This document shows, one piece after another, positions 1-8,897 of a stretch of DNA of 34,785 nucleotides. The translations under genes were made by a program, and so were the position numbers. The notes beneath the pieces were generated by a model. It ran no database searches. It had not been told where the DNA came from and saw nothing but the letters and a program-made list of their open reading frames with translations. Numbering within the stretch: position 1 is the stretch's first letter; every line of letters begins with the position of its first letter. Origin of the DNA: Nitrosomonas sp. GTDB lineage: Bacteria > Pseudomonadota > Gammaproteobacteria > Burkholderiales > Nitrosomonadaceae. Where the stretch lies: assembly GCA_021604405.1 (NCBI GenBank), contig BQJA01000031.1, positions 1 to 34,785 on the forward strand, in the 5' to 3' direction.

Positions 1-84
1 GCGGCTTGACTTATATGCGCCACACATCAAACAGGCATTACCTGCGTTTTCTATTGATCATTTAATACACAAAAAGGACGTTTC

Positions 85-1374
85 TTGGAAGATATACCAT
101 TAGATATCATGCTAATCGCATTGATTATTTCGTTGATTCTATCTGGATTTTTTTCTCTTTCTGAAACCAGTATGATGGCGATTAACCGTTATCGTCTAAA
201 ACATCTTGTCAAGCAAGGACATCGTGGAGCGAGGCTGACAACGAAATTATTGGATCATACAGACAGGTTACTTGGCGTCATTTTGCTCGGAAACAATTTA
301 CTGAATACAGTGTCAGCAACGCTGGTAGCAGTGATTATTTCCACATTTTTTAGCCATAGCGAATTCGCGCTGTTGATAGGTACATTATGTGTCACGTTAG
401 CAATCTTGATTTTCAGCGAAATAACGCCGAAAGTCGTCGCTGCCGCTTATCCAGACCGCATTGCGCTGGCGGCGAGTTATATATTGACGCCGTTACTAAA
501 GATTTTTTACCCGATTGTCTGGTTCGTCAATTTGTTTGTTAGCGCAGTATTGTTTCTCTTACGGTTAAAGCCAAACAAAGCGGATAGTGCACATCCGATC
601 AGTTCGGAAGAACTCAAAACGCTGGTGCTGGAAGGCGGGCATTTTATCCAGAAAAAACATCAGAGCATGTTGCTGAATCTATTTGACCTAGAGTCCGCCA
701 CGGTTGATGACGTTATTGTGCCATGCAGTCAAATAGAAGCGATTGATCTGGATGCCAGCGATGAATTAATACATAACCAACTGTTGACATGTCATCATAC
801 CCGCCTGCCAGTTCATCGTGGACGTCAGGATAATATTGTAGGTATTGTTCACGTCCGTAATGTCCTCAATCAAATGAAAAAAGGGCAAATAACTGCCGGT
901 GCGCTTGAAAAAGTGATGAGCAGCCCCTATTTTATTCCGTCTGGTACGCCATTGTTCTCCCAATTGCAGCTATTTCAGGAGAACCAGAAACGTGTAGGTT
1001 TGGTTGTTGACGAGTACGGCGAGTGGCTGGGCTTGGTAACTATTGAAGATATTATCGAAGAAATTGTTGGTGAATTTACGACACAAGCCCCATCGCAAAC
1101 GGGTCTTTTCATGAAACAACAAGACGGCAGTATTCTGGTAGAAGGCAGCAGTTTGCTACGGGATCTTAACCGCAAGCTTGGTTTGCAACTCCCTTTGGAT
1201 GGCCCGAAAACGCTGAATGGTTTGATTGTCGAGCATTTTGAAGATATTCCCGAAGCGGGCATTGGATTAAACATTGCAGGTTATCCAATGGAAATTGTTC
1301 AGGCTAAAGATCAGGTAGTTAAGGTGGTTAGAATTTTTCCAGTGCGTCCATTGGTAAATCAGGGAACGGGTTAA
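85..1374 (+). CDS. CorC/HlyC-family (CNNM-type) CBS-domain membrane protein
   Basis: Integral inner-membrane protein of the HlyC/CorC (CNNM) family, which is linked to Mg2+ or Co2+ efflux. It has 429 residues. Residues about 5-170 form a DUF21 transmembrane domain, with hydrophobic helices near 8-22, 62-88 and 96-118. Residues about 205-325 are a pair of CBS domains: the first includes VDDVIVPCSQIEAID, and the second ends in VVDEYGEWLGLVTIEDIIEEIVGE, as is typical of the family. Residues about 340-420 are the CorC/HlyC C-terminal domain. The start is TTG at 85, chosen because AAAAAGGACG lies just upstream at normal spacing and no ATG precedes DUF21. The 84 bases before it are open in two plus-strand frames to the window edge, but neither gives a recognisable protein. 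The transported ion cannot be read from sequence. Confidence 0.9.
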   Translation: MEDIPLDIMLIALIISLILSGFFSLSETSMMAINRYRLKHLVKQGHRGARLTTKLLDHTDRLLGVILLGNNLLNTVSATLVAVIISTFFSHSEFALLIGTLCVTLAILIFSEITPKVVAAAYPDRIALAASYILTPLLKIFYPIVWFVNLFVSAVLFLLRLKPNKADSAHPISSEELKTLVLEGGHFIQKKHQSMLLNLFDLESATVDDVIVPCSQIEAIDLDASDELIHNQLLTCHHTRLPVHRGRQDNIVGIVHVRNVLNQMKKGQITAGALEKVMSSPYFIPSGTPLFSQLQLFQENQKRVGLVVDEYGEWLGLVTIEDIIEEIVGEFTTQAPSQTGLFMKQQDGSILVEGSSLLRDLNRKLGLQLPLDGPKTLNGLIVEHFEDIPEAGIGLNIAGYPMEIVQAKDQVVKVVRIFPVRPLVNQGTG

Positions 1375-1496
1375 TCTCAGGATATTGTTGGACGCGAGAT
1401 TCAAAAGCGGTTATCCTGTCGCCGGATTTGCTGCGTTAAATGAAATGTCTCCAGGCCATTCGTTTGTTAAAATTCAATATGGCTTCTGTTAGGTAT

Positions 1497-1573
1497 GCGC
1501 CCATAGCTCAGCTGGATAGAGTACCGCCCTCCGAAGGCGGGGGTCACACGTTCGAATCGTGTTGGGCGCGCCA
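1497..1573 (+). tRNA. tRNA-Arg (anticodon CCG)
   Basis: A complete cloverleaf is visible. The acceptor stem GCGCCCA pairs with TGGGCGC. The D-arm is GCTC/GAGT with one G-U closing pair. The anticodon stem CCGCC/GGCGG encloses loop CTCCGAA, with anticodon CCG at 1531-1533. The T-arm ACACG-TTCGAAT-CGTGT is intact. Discriminator G and the CCA end are encoded, giving 77 nt. CCG reads the CGG arginine codon. It is a single tRNA between two protein genes, with no integrase or attachment duplication visible nearby. Confidence 0.97.
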
Positions 1574-1661
1574 GTCACGTTAAGCGTTTTATTTTAAAAG
1601 ATTTCGTCTCATAGCTGATTGGTTTTCAGGCTAACTAGCAATTTATGGTAAGGATTGTTTA

Positions 1662-2267
1662 ATGTTTACTGGAATCATAGAAGCTGTTGGCAAAATTAAA
1701 CGGATCAAGAAGCCGGACAACTTGGCGGACAATGGTTTAAGCCTGGAAATTGCTGCTGGAAATTTGGATTTGAGTGATGTTGTAATGGGTGACAGCATTG
1801 CAGTCAATGGCGTCTGCCTTACCGTGACGAGTATGCATGCTGATTTTTTCTCAGTGCATGTTTCACGGGAAACTTTAGGTTGCACTTACGGCTTGGATCT
1901 GCCGGGCATTCAGGTCAATCTAGAAAAGGCAATGCGCTTGTCCGATCGCCTGGGCGGACATCTGGTTAGCGGACACGTTGATGGTATTGGCGCGGTTGTT
2001 AACCTTCAACCGACAGGAGAGAGCACGACGCTGACCATTCAGGCGGATGAAGCATTGTTTAAGTATATTGCCAAGAAAGGTTCCATTACTGTTAACGGCG
2101 TGAGTCTGACTGTTAATCAACTCTTTGATGATAAATTTTCGGTTAACTTAATTCCGCACACGCTTTCTGCCACGAACTTGACTGAATCGATACCCGGCGC
2201 CAAAGTCAATCTTGAAACAGATATGCTGGCACGGTATGTGGCTCGTTTAATAACCATTTCAAAGTAA
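1662..2267 (+). CDS. ribE: Riboflavin synthase, alpha subunit
   Basis: Catalyses dismutation of two 6,7-dimethyl-8-ribityllumazine molecules to riboflavin, the last step of the pathway. The 201 residues form two tandem lumazine-binding beta-barrels, about 1-97 and 98-195. The N-terminus [10 protein letters not shown] is diagnostic, and each barrel has its own NGVSLTV- or NGVCLTV-type strand. The first barrel carries the conserved VSRETLG loop. The start at 1662 has AAGGA about 10 bases upstream and matches the family's usual first residue. It is the first gene of a rib-nusB-thiL-pgpA-pncC run. The 88-base leader after the tRNA is too short for an FMN riboswitch and shows none. Confidence 0.97.
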   Translation: MFTGIIEAVGKIKRIKKPDNLADNGLSLEIAAGNLDLSDVVMGDSIAVNGVCLTVTSMHADFFSVHVSRETLGCTYGLDLPGIQVNLEKAMRLSDRLGGHLVSGHVDGIGAVVNLQPTGESTTLTIQADEALFKYIAKKGSITVNGVSLTVNQLFDDKFSVNLIPHTLSATNLTESIPGAKVNLETDMLARYVARLITISK

Positions 2268-2284
2268 AGCAGGATCTATCTGAT

Positions 2285-3415
2285 ATGACGATTAGCCCCA
2301 TCCAAGAGATTATTGCTGATCTAAAGAACGGTAAAATGGCCATTCTTGTCGACGAAGAAGATCGCGAGAATGAAGGTGATCTGGTACTTGCAGCAGATTT
2401 CATCACGCCTGAATCCATCAATTTTATGGCCAAGCATGGACGCGGCCTAATATGCCTGACGCTGACCGAGGCGCGATGTCATCAGCTAAATCTTCCATTA
2501 ATGGTATCTGCCAATTGCTCTCCGCTAGGAACGAATTTTACGATTTCTATTGAAGCGGCAGAAGGTGTAACCACCGGTATTTCGGCTGCTGATCGCGCCG
2601 CCACGATACAGGCAGCCGTAAAACCGGAAGCGAAACCCAAAGACCTTGTTCAACCAGGCCATATATTTCCGTTGATGGCGCAAAAGGGTGGGGTATTGGT
2701 TCGCGCTGGTCACACTGAAGCTGGTTGTGATCTGGCGAAAATGGCTGGTCTCACGGCCGCTTCAGTTATTTGTGAAATACTGAAAGATGATGGAAGCATG
2801 GCCCGGCTTCCAGATTTAGTAGAATTCGCCGCGAAACATCAACTTAAAATTGGAACGATTGCAGACCTCATCCATTATCGCAGCCTGACAGAAAGCCTGG
2901 TGACACGCGTGACTGAGCGTTCTCTGCAAACTGTGCACGGCGAATTTCTTCTTGCCGCATATCGTGATAAAACCGCAAATACGACACATCTTGCGCTGGT
3001 AAAAGGAGAAATATGCCCTGAAATGGAAACACTCGTGCGCGTTCATGAACCTTTGTCAGTGATCGACTTGCTGGATATTAACGATCATACGCATTCCTGG
3101 AGCATAAATGATGCAATGCGTGTCATTACCAAAGCGGGCCGAGGGGTTATTGTATTGCTGCACCGGCATAAAGACGCTGAAGAATTAATGACACGTTTAA
3201 AACTGACGCAGTCTGAACTTTCTTATAATGTCAAGGCGGACTTGCGGGATCATGGTATCGGCGCGCAAATACTCAAGGATCTTAATGTGGGGAAAATGCG
3301 GTTATTAGCAGCGCCACGAAAAATGCCAAGTGTCACGGGTTTTGGACTGGAAGTATCGGGCTACATGACACAAGATGACGATCCGAATTTATTCTTATCT
3401 GAAAATTCGCGCTAA
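2285..3415 (+). CDS. ribBA: 3,4-dihydroxy-2-butanone 4-phosphate synthase with a degenerate GTP cyclohydrolase II-like domain
   Basis: The N-terminal half (about 1-205) is DHBP synthase, making the four-carbon riboflavin precursor from ribulose 5-phosphate. It has the acidic loop [12 protein letters not shown] near residue 24, plus RGLICLTL and RAGHTEAG. The C-terminal half (about 206-370) has the fold of GTP cyclohydrolase II ([13 protein letters not shown], then [15 protein letters not shown]). The Zn-binding cysteine cluster of true RibA (C-x10-C-x-C in the segment after VRVHEP) is absent and replaced by a stretch without cysteine. The second activity is therefore probably lost, and a separate ribA would be expected elsewhere in the genome. 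Such RibB-RibA-like hybrids are known in Proteobacteria. It lies 17 bases after ribE. Confidence 0.93.
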   Translation: MTISPIQEIIADLKNGKMAILVDEEDRENEGDLVLAADFITPESINFMAKHGRGLICLTLTEARCHQLNLPLMVSANCSPLGTNFTISIEAAEGVTTGISAADRAATIQAAVKPEAKPKDLVQPGHIFPLMAQKGGVLVRAGHTEAGCDLAKMAGLTAASVICEILKDDGSMARLPDLVEFAAKHQLKIGTIADLIHYRSLTESLVTRVTERSLQTVHGEFLLAAYRDKTANTTHLALVKGEICPEMETLVRVHEPLSVIDLLDINDHTHSWSINDAMRVITKAGRGVIVLLHRHKDAEELMTRLKLTQSELSYNVKADLRDHGIGAQILKDLNVGKMRLLAAPRKMPSVTGFGLEVSGYMTQDDDPNLFLSENSR

Positions 3416-3477
3416 AAAGATACGCACCGAAACGGCATGACATTCTCACTTAAAGACTGATGGTAAAAGGAATAGAT

Positions 3478-3960
3478 ATGGCATACTCTGATAATATTAA
3501 TGAAATTGATCCGGATCTTGATGGCGCCGAGTTGCATTTTGGTATTGTAATGAGCCGCTTCAATATTGAAATAGGAGAAGGATTGCTAGGCGCTTGTATC
3601 GCAGAGCTAAATAAATATGGCGTACAAGAAAGCAATCTATTGCTGGTGACAGTGCCGGGCGCACTGGAAATTCCTGTGGCATTGCAAAAAATGGCTTTAT
3701 TAGATCAATTTGATGCGATGATTGCTTTGGGTTCAGTGATACGGGGAGAGACCTATCACTTTGACGTTGTTTCGAACGAATCTACCAGTGGTTTAACCAA
3801 TGTGTCCCTTGACCTGGGAATTCCAATTGCTAACGGAATACTCACCACAGAAACTATTGATCAGGCTATTGCGCGCATGGGTAAAAAAGGCGCCGATGTG
3901 GCACGTGTAGCGATAGAAATGGGTAATCTTATAACGAAGCTGGATGAGATGGAGCAATGA
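3478..3960 (+). CDS. ribH: 6,7-dimethyl-8-ribityllumazine synthase
   Basis: Condenses the RibB product with 5-amino-6-ribitylaminouracil to give lumazine, the substrate of riboflavin synthase. Diagnostic segments are FGIVMSRFN (substrate pocket), [11 protein letters not shown], the [15 protein letters not shown] catalytic loop with its His, and [10 protein letters not shown]. The ATG at 3478 is preferred because AAAAGG ends seven bases upstream; an earlier in-frame ATG at 3460 has no such site. This gives 160 residues, the usual length. Its stop overlaps the nusB start as ATGA, so the two are probably translationally coupled. Confidence 0.96.
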   Translation: MAYSDNINEIDPDLDGAELHFGIVMSRFNIEIGEGLLGACIAELNKYGVQESNLLLVTVPGALEIPVALQKMALLDQFDAMIALGSVIRGETYHFDVVSNESTSGLTNVSLDLGIPIANGILTTETIDQAIARMGKKGADVARVAIEMGNLITKLDEMEQ

Positions 3961-4454
3961 CGCCAGATATACCCGCAACACCCTCCGTCGCTCACTCGAA
4001 ATCACGGCCAGGGCGAAAAAGCCGTCGTTACTGTGCACGCGAACTGGTTCTGCAAGGAATCTACCAGTGGCGGGTGACTGGTGGCACAGTTGCTTTTATC
4101 GAAGCGCAATTACGTGACACCGATGAATTTCAGAAGGCGGATGGCAAGTACTTCTCAAATTTACTGCGCCATGTTTTAAATAGTATTGAAGCCCTTGAAG
4201 AAAAAATTCAGCCTTGTCTTGACCGCCCCCTGAAAGAGCTCAGTCCGGTCGAATATGCCATTTTACTGATGAGTACTTGTGAATTAGTTCATTTTCCTGA
4301 TATACCATATCGAGCGGTTATTAATGAAGCGATTGAACTCGCCAAAAGCTATGGTGGCTCGGAAGGATATAAATATGTCAACGGCGTACTGGATAAATTG
4401 GCAGTCCAGTTACGCGCTACGGAAATCGGGCAGCAATTCAAACCGACGCGCTAA
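3957..4454 (+). CDS. nusB: Transcription antitermination factor NusB
   Basis: RNA-binding protein that joins NusE (S10) on boxA of rRNA leaders to form the antitermination complex. The 165 residues carry a basic N-terminal arm ([19 protein letters not shown], about 15-33) and an all-helical body. The body includes [15 protein letters not shown] and the conserved C-terminal motif [18 protein letters not shown]...[12 protein letters not shown]. The start overlaps the ribH stop by four bases. The ribH-nusB pairing is a very common bacterial arrangement. Confidence 0.96.
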   Translation: MTPDIPATPSVAHSKSRPGRKSRRYCARELVLQGIYQWRVTGGTVAFIEAQLRDTDEFQKADGKYFSNLLRHVLNSIEALEEKIQPCLDRPLKELSPVEYAILLMSTCELVHFPDIPYRAVINEAIELAKSYGGSEGYKYVNGVLDKLAVQLRATEIGQQFKPTR

Positions 4455-4477
4455 ATTCGTTTGACTTAATTTTCATT

Positions 4478-5449
4478 TTGCGTTCAGAATTCGATATTAT
4501 CCGGCAGTATTTTACGCGGCCTGTTACCAGAGCGGCGTTAGGCGTCGGCGATGACGCTGCATTGATTTCCACGACGGCAGATAAAGAACTGGTAATTTCA
4601 GTGGATACAATGGTATCTGGTCGTCATTTTTATTCAGACACCGCACCCCGTCAGCTTGGCCATAAAGCACTCGCTGTAAATCTTTCCGACATCGCCGCTA
4701 TGGGCGCAATCCCCCGCTGGGTAACGCTTGCGCTAACGCTGCCCAAGCGTCTGATTGAGAAAAACGACACATGGCTTGATGAATTTGCTACGGGTTTCTT
4801 TGCACTGGCTGATTCTTATCAGATTGAACTGATTGGTGGCGACACGACATGTGGTCCGCTCAGTATCAGTGTGCAAATTATCGGGGAAGTGGAAAAAGGA
4901 AAAGCCTTGTTGCGCAGTGGCGCGAGACCAGGCGATGATATTTGGATATCCGGCCAACTTGGTGATGCCGCATTAGCGCTTGCCCATGAGCAACAACATA
5001 TTACTTTAGCTTCAGATGAGCTAATTCGGTGTTTAACCGCATTGCACGCACCAGTCGCCCGTGTTGAATTGGGCCGGCGGTTAATCAATCTGGCACATAG
5101 TGCCATTGATATTTCCGATGGATTAATGGCAGACTTGACACATATTCTGGATTGTTCCAATGTATCAGCGACGATTGATATCGATGAAATTTCCTGTTCG
5201 CATATTTTGCGCAGATATTTACCACAACCCATTGCGGTCAGTTGTCTGCTTACTGGCGGGGATGATTATGAATTATGTTTTACAGCGGCTACCAGAAAAC
5301 AAGAAGAAATTGAGAACCTTTCCCTGCAGCTCGCCATACCATTAACCCGTATCGGAACAATCAGGCAGGGTAAAGGCCTTACTGTTATGAATTCCGACGG
5401 TTCAGTGATAACGTTAGAGACGAGAGGATATGACCATTTCCGCACCTGA
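4478..5449 (+). CDS. thiL: Thiamine-monophosphate kinase
   Basis: Phosphorylates thiamine monophosphate to thiamine diphosphate with ATP. The 323 residues form an AIR-synthase-type fold: GVGDDAALI near 21-29 (Mg/ATP site), DTMVSGRHF, LSDIAAMGA, IGGDTTCGPLSISV and AIDISDGLMADL. The start is taken as TTG at 4478 because the family begins with S/G-EFDII close to the first residue and no ATG is available. No clear ribosome site precedes it, so coupling to nusB, which ends 23 bases upstream, is likely. The last 20 bases overlap pgpA. Confidence 0.94.
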   Translation: MRSEFDIIRQYFTRPVTRAALGVGDDAALISTTADKELVISVDTMVSGRHFYSDTAPRQLGHKALAVNLSDIAAMGAIPRWVTLALTLPKRLIEKNDTWLDEFATGFFALADSYQIELIGGDTTCGPLSISVQIIGEVEKGKALLRSGARPGDDIWISGQLGDAALALAHEQQHITLASDELIRCLTALHAPVARVELGRRLINLAHSAIDISDGLMADLTHILDCSNVSATIDIDEISCSHILRRYLPQPIAVSCLLTGGDDYELCFTAATRKQEEIENLSLQLAIPLTRIGTIRQGKGLTVMNSDGSVITLETRGYDHFRT

Positions 5450-5966
5450 TATCGAGAATCCAAACAGCAGCAAGCAACCGCTACCACATCCTGACTTTAA
5501 GTTTGTGTCGCGTCATCTTTCTCATTTTATCGCTTTCGGCGGCGGCGCAGGGTTAAGTGCTGTTGCGCCTGGTACGATTGGAACGCTGGTCGCATTTCCT
5601 CTCTACTGGTTATTGGATTATTACCTGGATCCAATCCTTTTTCTAATTCTCATAGATATTTTGTTTATCCTTGGTATCTGGGCCTGTGGAATCACTGGAA
5701 AAGCACTGGGTTCCCACGATCATGGCGGGATGGTGTGGGATGAGATTGTCGCTTTTCTACTTGTGCTGTATTTTATACCTGACGAGTGGACTTGGCAGCT
5801 GGCTGCATTTCTTCTGTTTCGTCTGTTTGATATTGCTAAACCACAGCCAATTAGATATTACGACAACAAACTTCGCGGTGGGTTTGGCGTTATGTTTGAT
5901 GACCTGCTTGCAGCTTTTTTCACATTGCTTTGCCTGGCTGGATGGAAAGCAATCGTACTCACGTAG
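5430..5966 (+). CDS. pgpA: Phosphatidylglycerophosphatase A
   Basis: Membrane lipid phosphatase that dephosphorylates phosphatidylglycerol phosphate to phosphatidylglycerol at the inner membrane. The 178 residues show the family motifs in order: GAGLSAVAPGTIGTLVAFPLY, then WDEIVAFLL, then FRLFDIAKPQPIRYYD and GGFGVMFDDLLAAFF, the last with the paired aspartates. Hydrophobic helices lie near 38-60, 72-92, 108-128 and 155-175. The ATG at 5430 lies inside the end of thiL and is preceded by GAGAGGA at good spacing. The thiL-pgpA overlap is a common proteobacterial arrangement. Confidence 0.94.
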   Translation: MTISAPDIENPNSSKQPLPHPDFKFVSRHLSHFIAFGGGAGLSAVAPGTIGTLVAFPLYWLLDYYLDPILFLILIDILFILGIWACGITGKALGSHDHGGMVWDEIVAFLLVLYFIPDEWTWQLAAFLLFRLFDIAKPQPIRYYDNKLRGGFGVMFDDLLAAFFTLLCLAGWKAIVLT

Positions 5967-6012
5967 CCGCATATCCGGTTTATCAATGGTATTGATTCAA
6001 AAGGGATAGCAA

Positions 6013-6528
6013 ATGCCTGTTGACAATGTCAACTTCACAAATCTGGCAAAGCAAACGGGGATATTCCTTACGCAACGCGGGTTAATGCTGGCCAGTGCTG
6101 AGTCATGTACCGGCGGCTGGCTAGGGCAGGTTGTCACAACGATACCCGGCAGTTCCATGTGGTACGAACGTGGTTTCATTACATATAGTAATAGTTCCAA
6201 GCAGGAAATGCTGGGTGTACTTCACAGTACGATAGAACAATTCGGCGCGGTGTCGGAGCAGACCGCCTATGAAATGGCAATGGGCGCAGTTACCAACAGT
6301 CATGCACAGATTGGCGTATCCATTACCGGTATTGCAGGTCCGGATGGCGGCACGAAAATAAAACCAGTCGGGACGGTCTGTTTTGCATGGGTAATGAAGG
6401 AAGGCCTGGCGCGGCGTGAAACTCAGTTTTTATCGGGTGACCGTGAATCAATCCGTCACCAGTCCGTTTCCATTGCTTTGCAGGGCGTCATCAATCTATT
6501 GCATAACGCTCTCCCTGCAATGGCGTAG
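6013..6528 (+). CDS. pncC: Nicotinamide-nucleotide amidohydrolase (PncC, CinA C-terminal family)
   Basis: Deamidates nicotinamide mononucleotide to nicotinate mononucleotide in NAD salvage. The 171 residues match the stand-alone CinA C-terminal domain. LASAESCTGGWLGQ near 25-38 carries the catalytic Ser region, followed by YERGFITYSNSSKQEMLGV with the conserved Tyr and Lys. GVSITGIAGPDGGTKIKPVGTVCFAW closes the nucleotide pocket. The N-terminal MoaB-like domain of full CinA is absent, as in E. coli YgaD. AAAAGGGA precedes the ATG at suitable spacing. It ends the plus-strand run and converges on mtkB with 36 bases between. Confidence 0.95.
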   Translation: MPVDNVNFTNLAKQTGIFLTQRGLMLASAESCTGGWLGQVVTTIPGSSMWYERGFITYSNSSKQEMLGVLHSTIEQFGAVSEQTAYEMAMGAVTNSHAQIGVSITGIAGPDGGTKIKPVGTVCFAWVMKEGLARRETQFLSGDRESIRHQSVSIALQGVINLLHNALPAMA

Positions 6529-6564
6529 TTTGTTTTATTTTGATGCGACTGTTTGCAACTGTAG

Positions 6565-7452
6565 CTAAATTTTCGCTAATACTTCCGCGACTGTTTTACC
6601 CATCATGGCGGGTGTTGAACAGATTGTAACACCCAATTCTTTTAGCGTAGCCACTTTTTCAGCGGCACTTTCGCCCGCAGAAGAAATAATTGCGCCAGCA
6701 TGCCCCATGCGTCTGCCTTCAGGTGCTGTTAAACCCGCAATATAAGCAACCAGTGGTTTGGTCATGTTTTCTTTGGCGAATATTCCCGCTTCTACCTCCT
6801 GCGGACCACCAATTTCACCGATCATAAGCGCAACTTTGGTTTCTGGGTCCTGTTCCAGTCTTTCGAGCACATCGCGATGCGAGCTGCCAATTATCGGGTC
6901 ACCACCAATGCCTACAGATGTAGAAATACCAATACCCAATAACCGCATTTGATCTGCAGCCTCATAACCCAGGGTACCTGAGCGTCCGACAACACCAACA
7001 TTGCCACGAATATAGATGTGACCCGGCATTATTCCCAACATCGCCCGGCCAGGGCTGATGGTGCCAGAACAATTGGGGCCCGTTAGCATCATTCGCTCTT
7101 TTTTGGGGAAACGGCGTAAAAAGTTTTTTACGGTCATCATGTCCTGAGTTGGTATGCCATCGGTAACCGCGACACAGTACTTTATTCCTGCATCGGCCGC
7201 TTCCATAATTGAATCCGCGGCAAATGCTGGCGGAACGAAAACGATACTTGCTTCTGCGCCGGCTTCTTGGACCGCTTCCTTAACGGTGTTGAAAACGGGT
7301 AAATTCAGATGTTTTTGGCCGCCTTTCCCTGGTGTTACACCGCCAACAACCTTGGAACCATAATCAATCATCTCCTGCGCATGAAAAGTGCCAATTCTTC
7401 CCGTAAAACCTTGTACAATAATACGTGTATTTTCATCAATTAATGTTGCCAA
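6565..7452 (-). CDS. mtkB: Malate-CoA ligase alpha subunit (MtkB-like; SucD family)
   Basis: CoA-binding and phosphohistidine subunit of an ADP-forming acyl-CoA ligase, 295 residues. The N-terminal Rossmann part has VQGFTGRIGTFH and GGVTPGKGG. The active-site His is His251 in RRMGHAGAII. Features I recall from malate-CoA ligase of serine-cycle methylotrophs rather than succinyl-CoA synthetase are the extra basic insert RRFPKKER at 113-120, MLGIMPGHIYI (residues about 138-148) and GIGISTSVGIGGDPI. SucD proteins lack the insert and read IGIQPGHIH there. The start is TTG at 7452 behind an AAGGAGAG ribosome site. It follows mtkA by 20 bases, so the two are one transcript. The family is certain; malate rather than succinate as substrate is a motif-based inference. 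Confidence 0.82.
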   Translation of the reverse strand: MATLIDENTRIIVQGFTGRIGTFHAQEMIDYGSKVVGGVTPGKGGQKHLNLPVFNTVKEAVQEAGAEASIVFVPPAFAADSIMEAADAGIKYCVAVTDGIPTQDMMTVKNFLRRFPKKERMMLTGPNCSGTISPGRAMLGIMPGHIYIRGNVGVVGRSGTLGYEAADQMRLLGIGISTSVGIGGDPIIGSSHRDVLERLEQDPETKVALMIGEIGGPQEVEAGIFAKENMTKPLVAYIAGLTAPEGRRMGHAGAIISSAGESAAEKVATLKELGVTICSTPAMMGKTVAEVLAKI

Positions 7453-7472
7453 TTTTCTCTCTCCTTGCTTTT

Positions 7473-8645
7473 CTACGCGGTCGCTTCATTACGGGCTTGT
7501 ACAACTTTCTCAGCAGCATCGGCCAAGGTGTCCGCAGTGATAATCGGTAAGCCACTCTCTGCAATAATACGGCGTCCTTCCTTCACATTAGTACCGGACA
7601 GACGCACCACTAATGGAACTTTCATGTCGATATTTTTAACTGCGTGCACAACACCTTCAGCAATCCAATCGCAACGGTTAATGCCTGCAAAAATATTCAC
7701 AAGCATTGCTTTGACTCGTTTATCAGCCAATACCAGGCGAAATGCCTTTTCAGTCCGTTCAGCCGATGCGCCGCCGCCCACATCGAGAAAATTAGCCGGT
7801 TCTCCTCCAGCTAATTTAATCATGTCCATCGTTGCCATGGCCAATCCTGCGCCGTTGATCATGCAACCGATATCCCCATCGAGGCCAACATAGCTTAAGC
7901 TGGACTCGGCCGCCGCAACTTCACGGGAATCAATTTGAGATTGGTCGCGTAATTCGGCTATTCTGTGGCGACGAAACAATGCATTTTCATCGAAATCCAT
8001 TTTGGCGTCCAGTGCGATCAATTCATTGTTTTCGGTAACAACCAGTGGATTAATTTCCACGGTATTTGCGTCAAGATCACGAAGTGCGCGGTAGCATCCT
8101 TTGATTGTTTTAACAGCATGATTCATTATTGACGTGTCAAGATCCAATGCAAACGCCATTTTACGGGCCTGAAAGTCCTGCAATCCGACTGCCGGCTCAA
8201 TATAGATTTTTTTTATGGCATCCGGGTCGGTTTCAGCCAGCTTTTCAATTTCCATTCCTCCCTGTGCTGATCCAATCATGATGACCCGTTCAGTGCTGCG
8301 GTCGATCAAAAATGACAGATACAATTCCTTGGTGATTTTTGATCCAGCTTCAACATAAAGCCTGGCGCACATCTTGCCACCCGGCCCGGTTTGATTCGTC
8401 ACTAATTTTTTTCCTAACAGCGCTTCCGCAGCTGTTTCAACCTCAGTGTGTGTTTTACAAACTTTAATCCCGCCTGCTTTGCCACGCGCGCCAGAATGAA
8501 TTTGCGCTTTAACTACCCAAGTATCACCCTCAATTTCCCTGGCACGTTGTACAGCTTCTTCGACACTGTAAGCCAAGCCCCCTTCAGCGATTTTAATGCC
8601 AAATTCCGTTAATATTTCTTTTGCCTGATATTCATGAATATTCAA
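7473..8645 (-). CDS. mtkA: Malate-CoA ligase beta subunit (MtkA-like; SucC family)
   Basis: ATP-grasp subunit of the same ligase, 390 residues. The ATP-grasp domain spans about 1-240, with [17 protein letters not shown] near 45-61 as the nucleotide loop and VEINPLVVT at 196-204. The C-terminal ligase domain follows, with [30 protein letters not shown] near 274-303. [11 protein letters not shown] at 316-326 is the form I associate with malate-CoA ligase; SucC normally has [22 protein letters not shown] at 150-161 and [16 protein letters not shown] at 221-236 also look MtkA-like. The TTG start at 8645 is preceded by GAGAGG and gives the family N-terminus HEYQAKE. The products of mtkA and mtkB would form malyl-CoA from malate, CoA and ATP, or run in reverse. 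Confidence 0.82.
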   Translation of the reverse strand: MNIHEYQAKEILTEFGIKIAEGGLAYSVEEAVQRAREIEGDTWVVKAQIHSGARGKAGGIKVCKTHTEVETAAEALLGKKLVTNQTGPGGKMCARLYVEAGSKITKELYLSFLIDRSTERVIMIGSAQGGMEIEKLAETDPDAIKKIYIEPAVGLQDFQARKMAFALDLDTSIMNHAVKTIKGCYRALRDLDANTVEINPLVVTENNELIALDAKMDFDENALFRRHRIAELRDQSQIDSREVAAAESSLSYVGLDGDIGCMINGAGLAMATMDMIKLAGGEPANFLDVGGGASAERTEKAFRLVLADKRVKAMLVNIFAGINRCDWIAEGVVHAVKNIDMKVPLVVRLSGTNVKEGRRIIAESGLPIITADTLADAAEKVVQARNEATA

Positions 8646-8805
8646 CGTATTTTCCTCTCAAATTTCAATAACTTCTAATACATACAGCAAGCAAAAAACA
8701 CAGTGCAGGCTATATATCTTTGCAAATTCCTGGTTTTAGCTAAAAATGACCGCTGCCAGTAATAGCCAGCATGGTTTCCGTTTATTTTTTGTTATTGTAT
8801 CCTCG

Positions 8806-8831
8806 TCAGAATCTCAATCTGAGACCTCTGA
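8806..8831. promoter_or_regulatory. Nested inverted repeat upstream of mtkA (possible operator)
   Basis: Two nested dyads share one centre: TCTCA-ATC-TGAGA (8812-8824), flanked by TCAGA (8806-8810) and TCTGA (8827-8831). No T-tract follows on either strand, so it does not look like a terminator. The inner unit fits the loose T-N11-A pattern of LysR-type regulators. It lies about 165 bases upstream of the mtkA start in the only non-coding stretch that could hold an mtkAB promoter. The role is inferred; only the symmetry is seen. Confidence 0.35.
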
Positions 8832-8863
8832 CCTTTTTCACTAAATCGTGCGCCTATTAAAAC

Positions 8864-8886
8864 AAAGGCCGCTAAACGCGGCCTTT
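8864..8886 (-). terminator. Rho-independent terminator after the malyl-CoA lyase gene
   Basis: A perfect 9-bp stem (AAAGGCCGC/GCGGCCTTT) has a 5-base loop. On the minus strand it is followed by GTTTTAATAG, a short U-rich run. It sits 11 bases past the lyase stop codon. It suggests that mcl is mostly transcribed separately from mtkAB, although the genes point the same way. Confidence 0.85.
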
Positions 8887-8897
8887 GGATATTAGTG

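Noticed and set aside
1-84. Possible 3' end of an upstream gene at the left edge
   Set aside because: Two plus-strand frames are open to the edge, but neither gives a recognisable C-terminus, so no partial gene is called.
1497-1573. tRNA-Arg as a possible integration site for a mobile element
   Set aside because: No integrase, transposase or duplicated tRNA end is visible, and housekeeping genes follow directly.
1859-1874. A 14/16 parS-like sequence, TGTTTCACGGGAAACT, inside ribE
   Set aside because: It encodes the conserved VSRETLG loop of riboflavin synthase, and one mismatch breaks the central palindrome, so ParB binding is unlikely. It is worth a glance only if ParB ChIP data exist.
6565-8645. 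Plain succinyl-CoA synthetase (sucCD) call for the ligase pair
   Set aside because: The family fits, but several motif differences and the adjacent malyl-CoA lyase favour malate-CoA ligase; kept as the main alternative.
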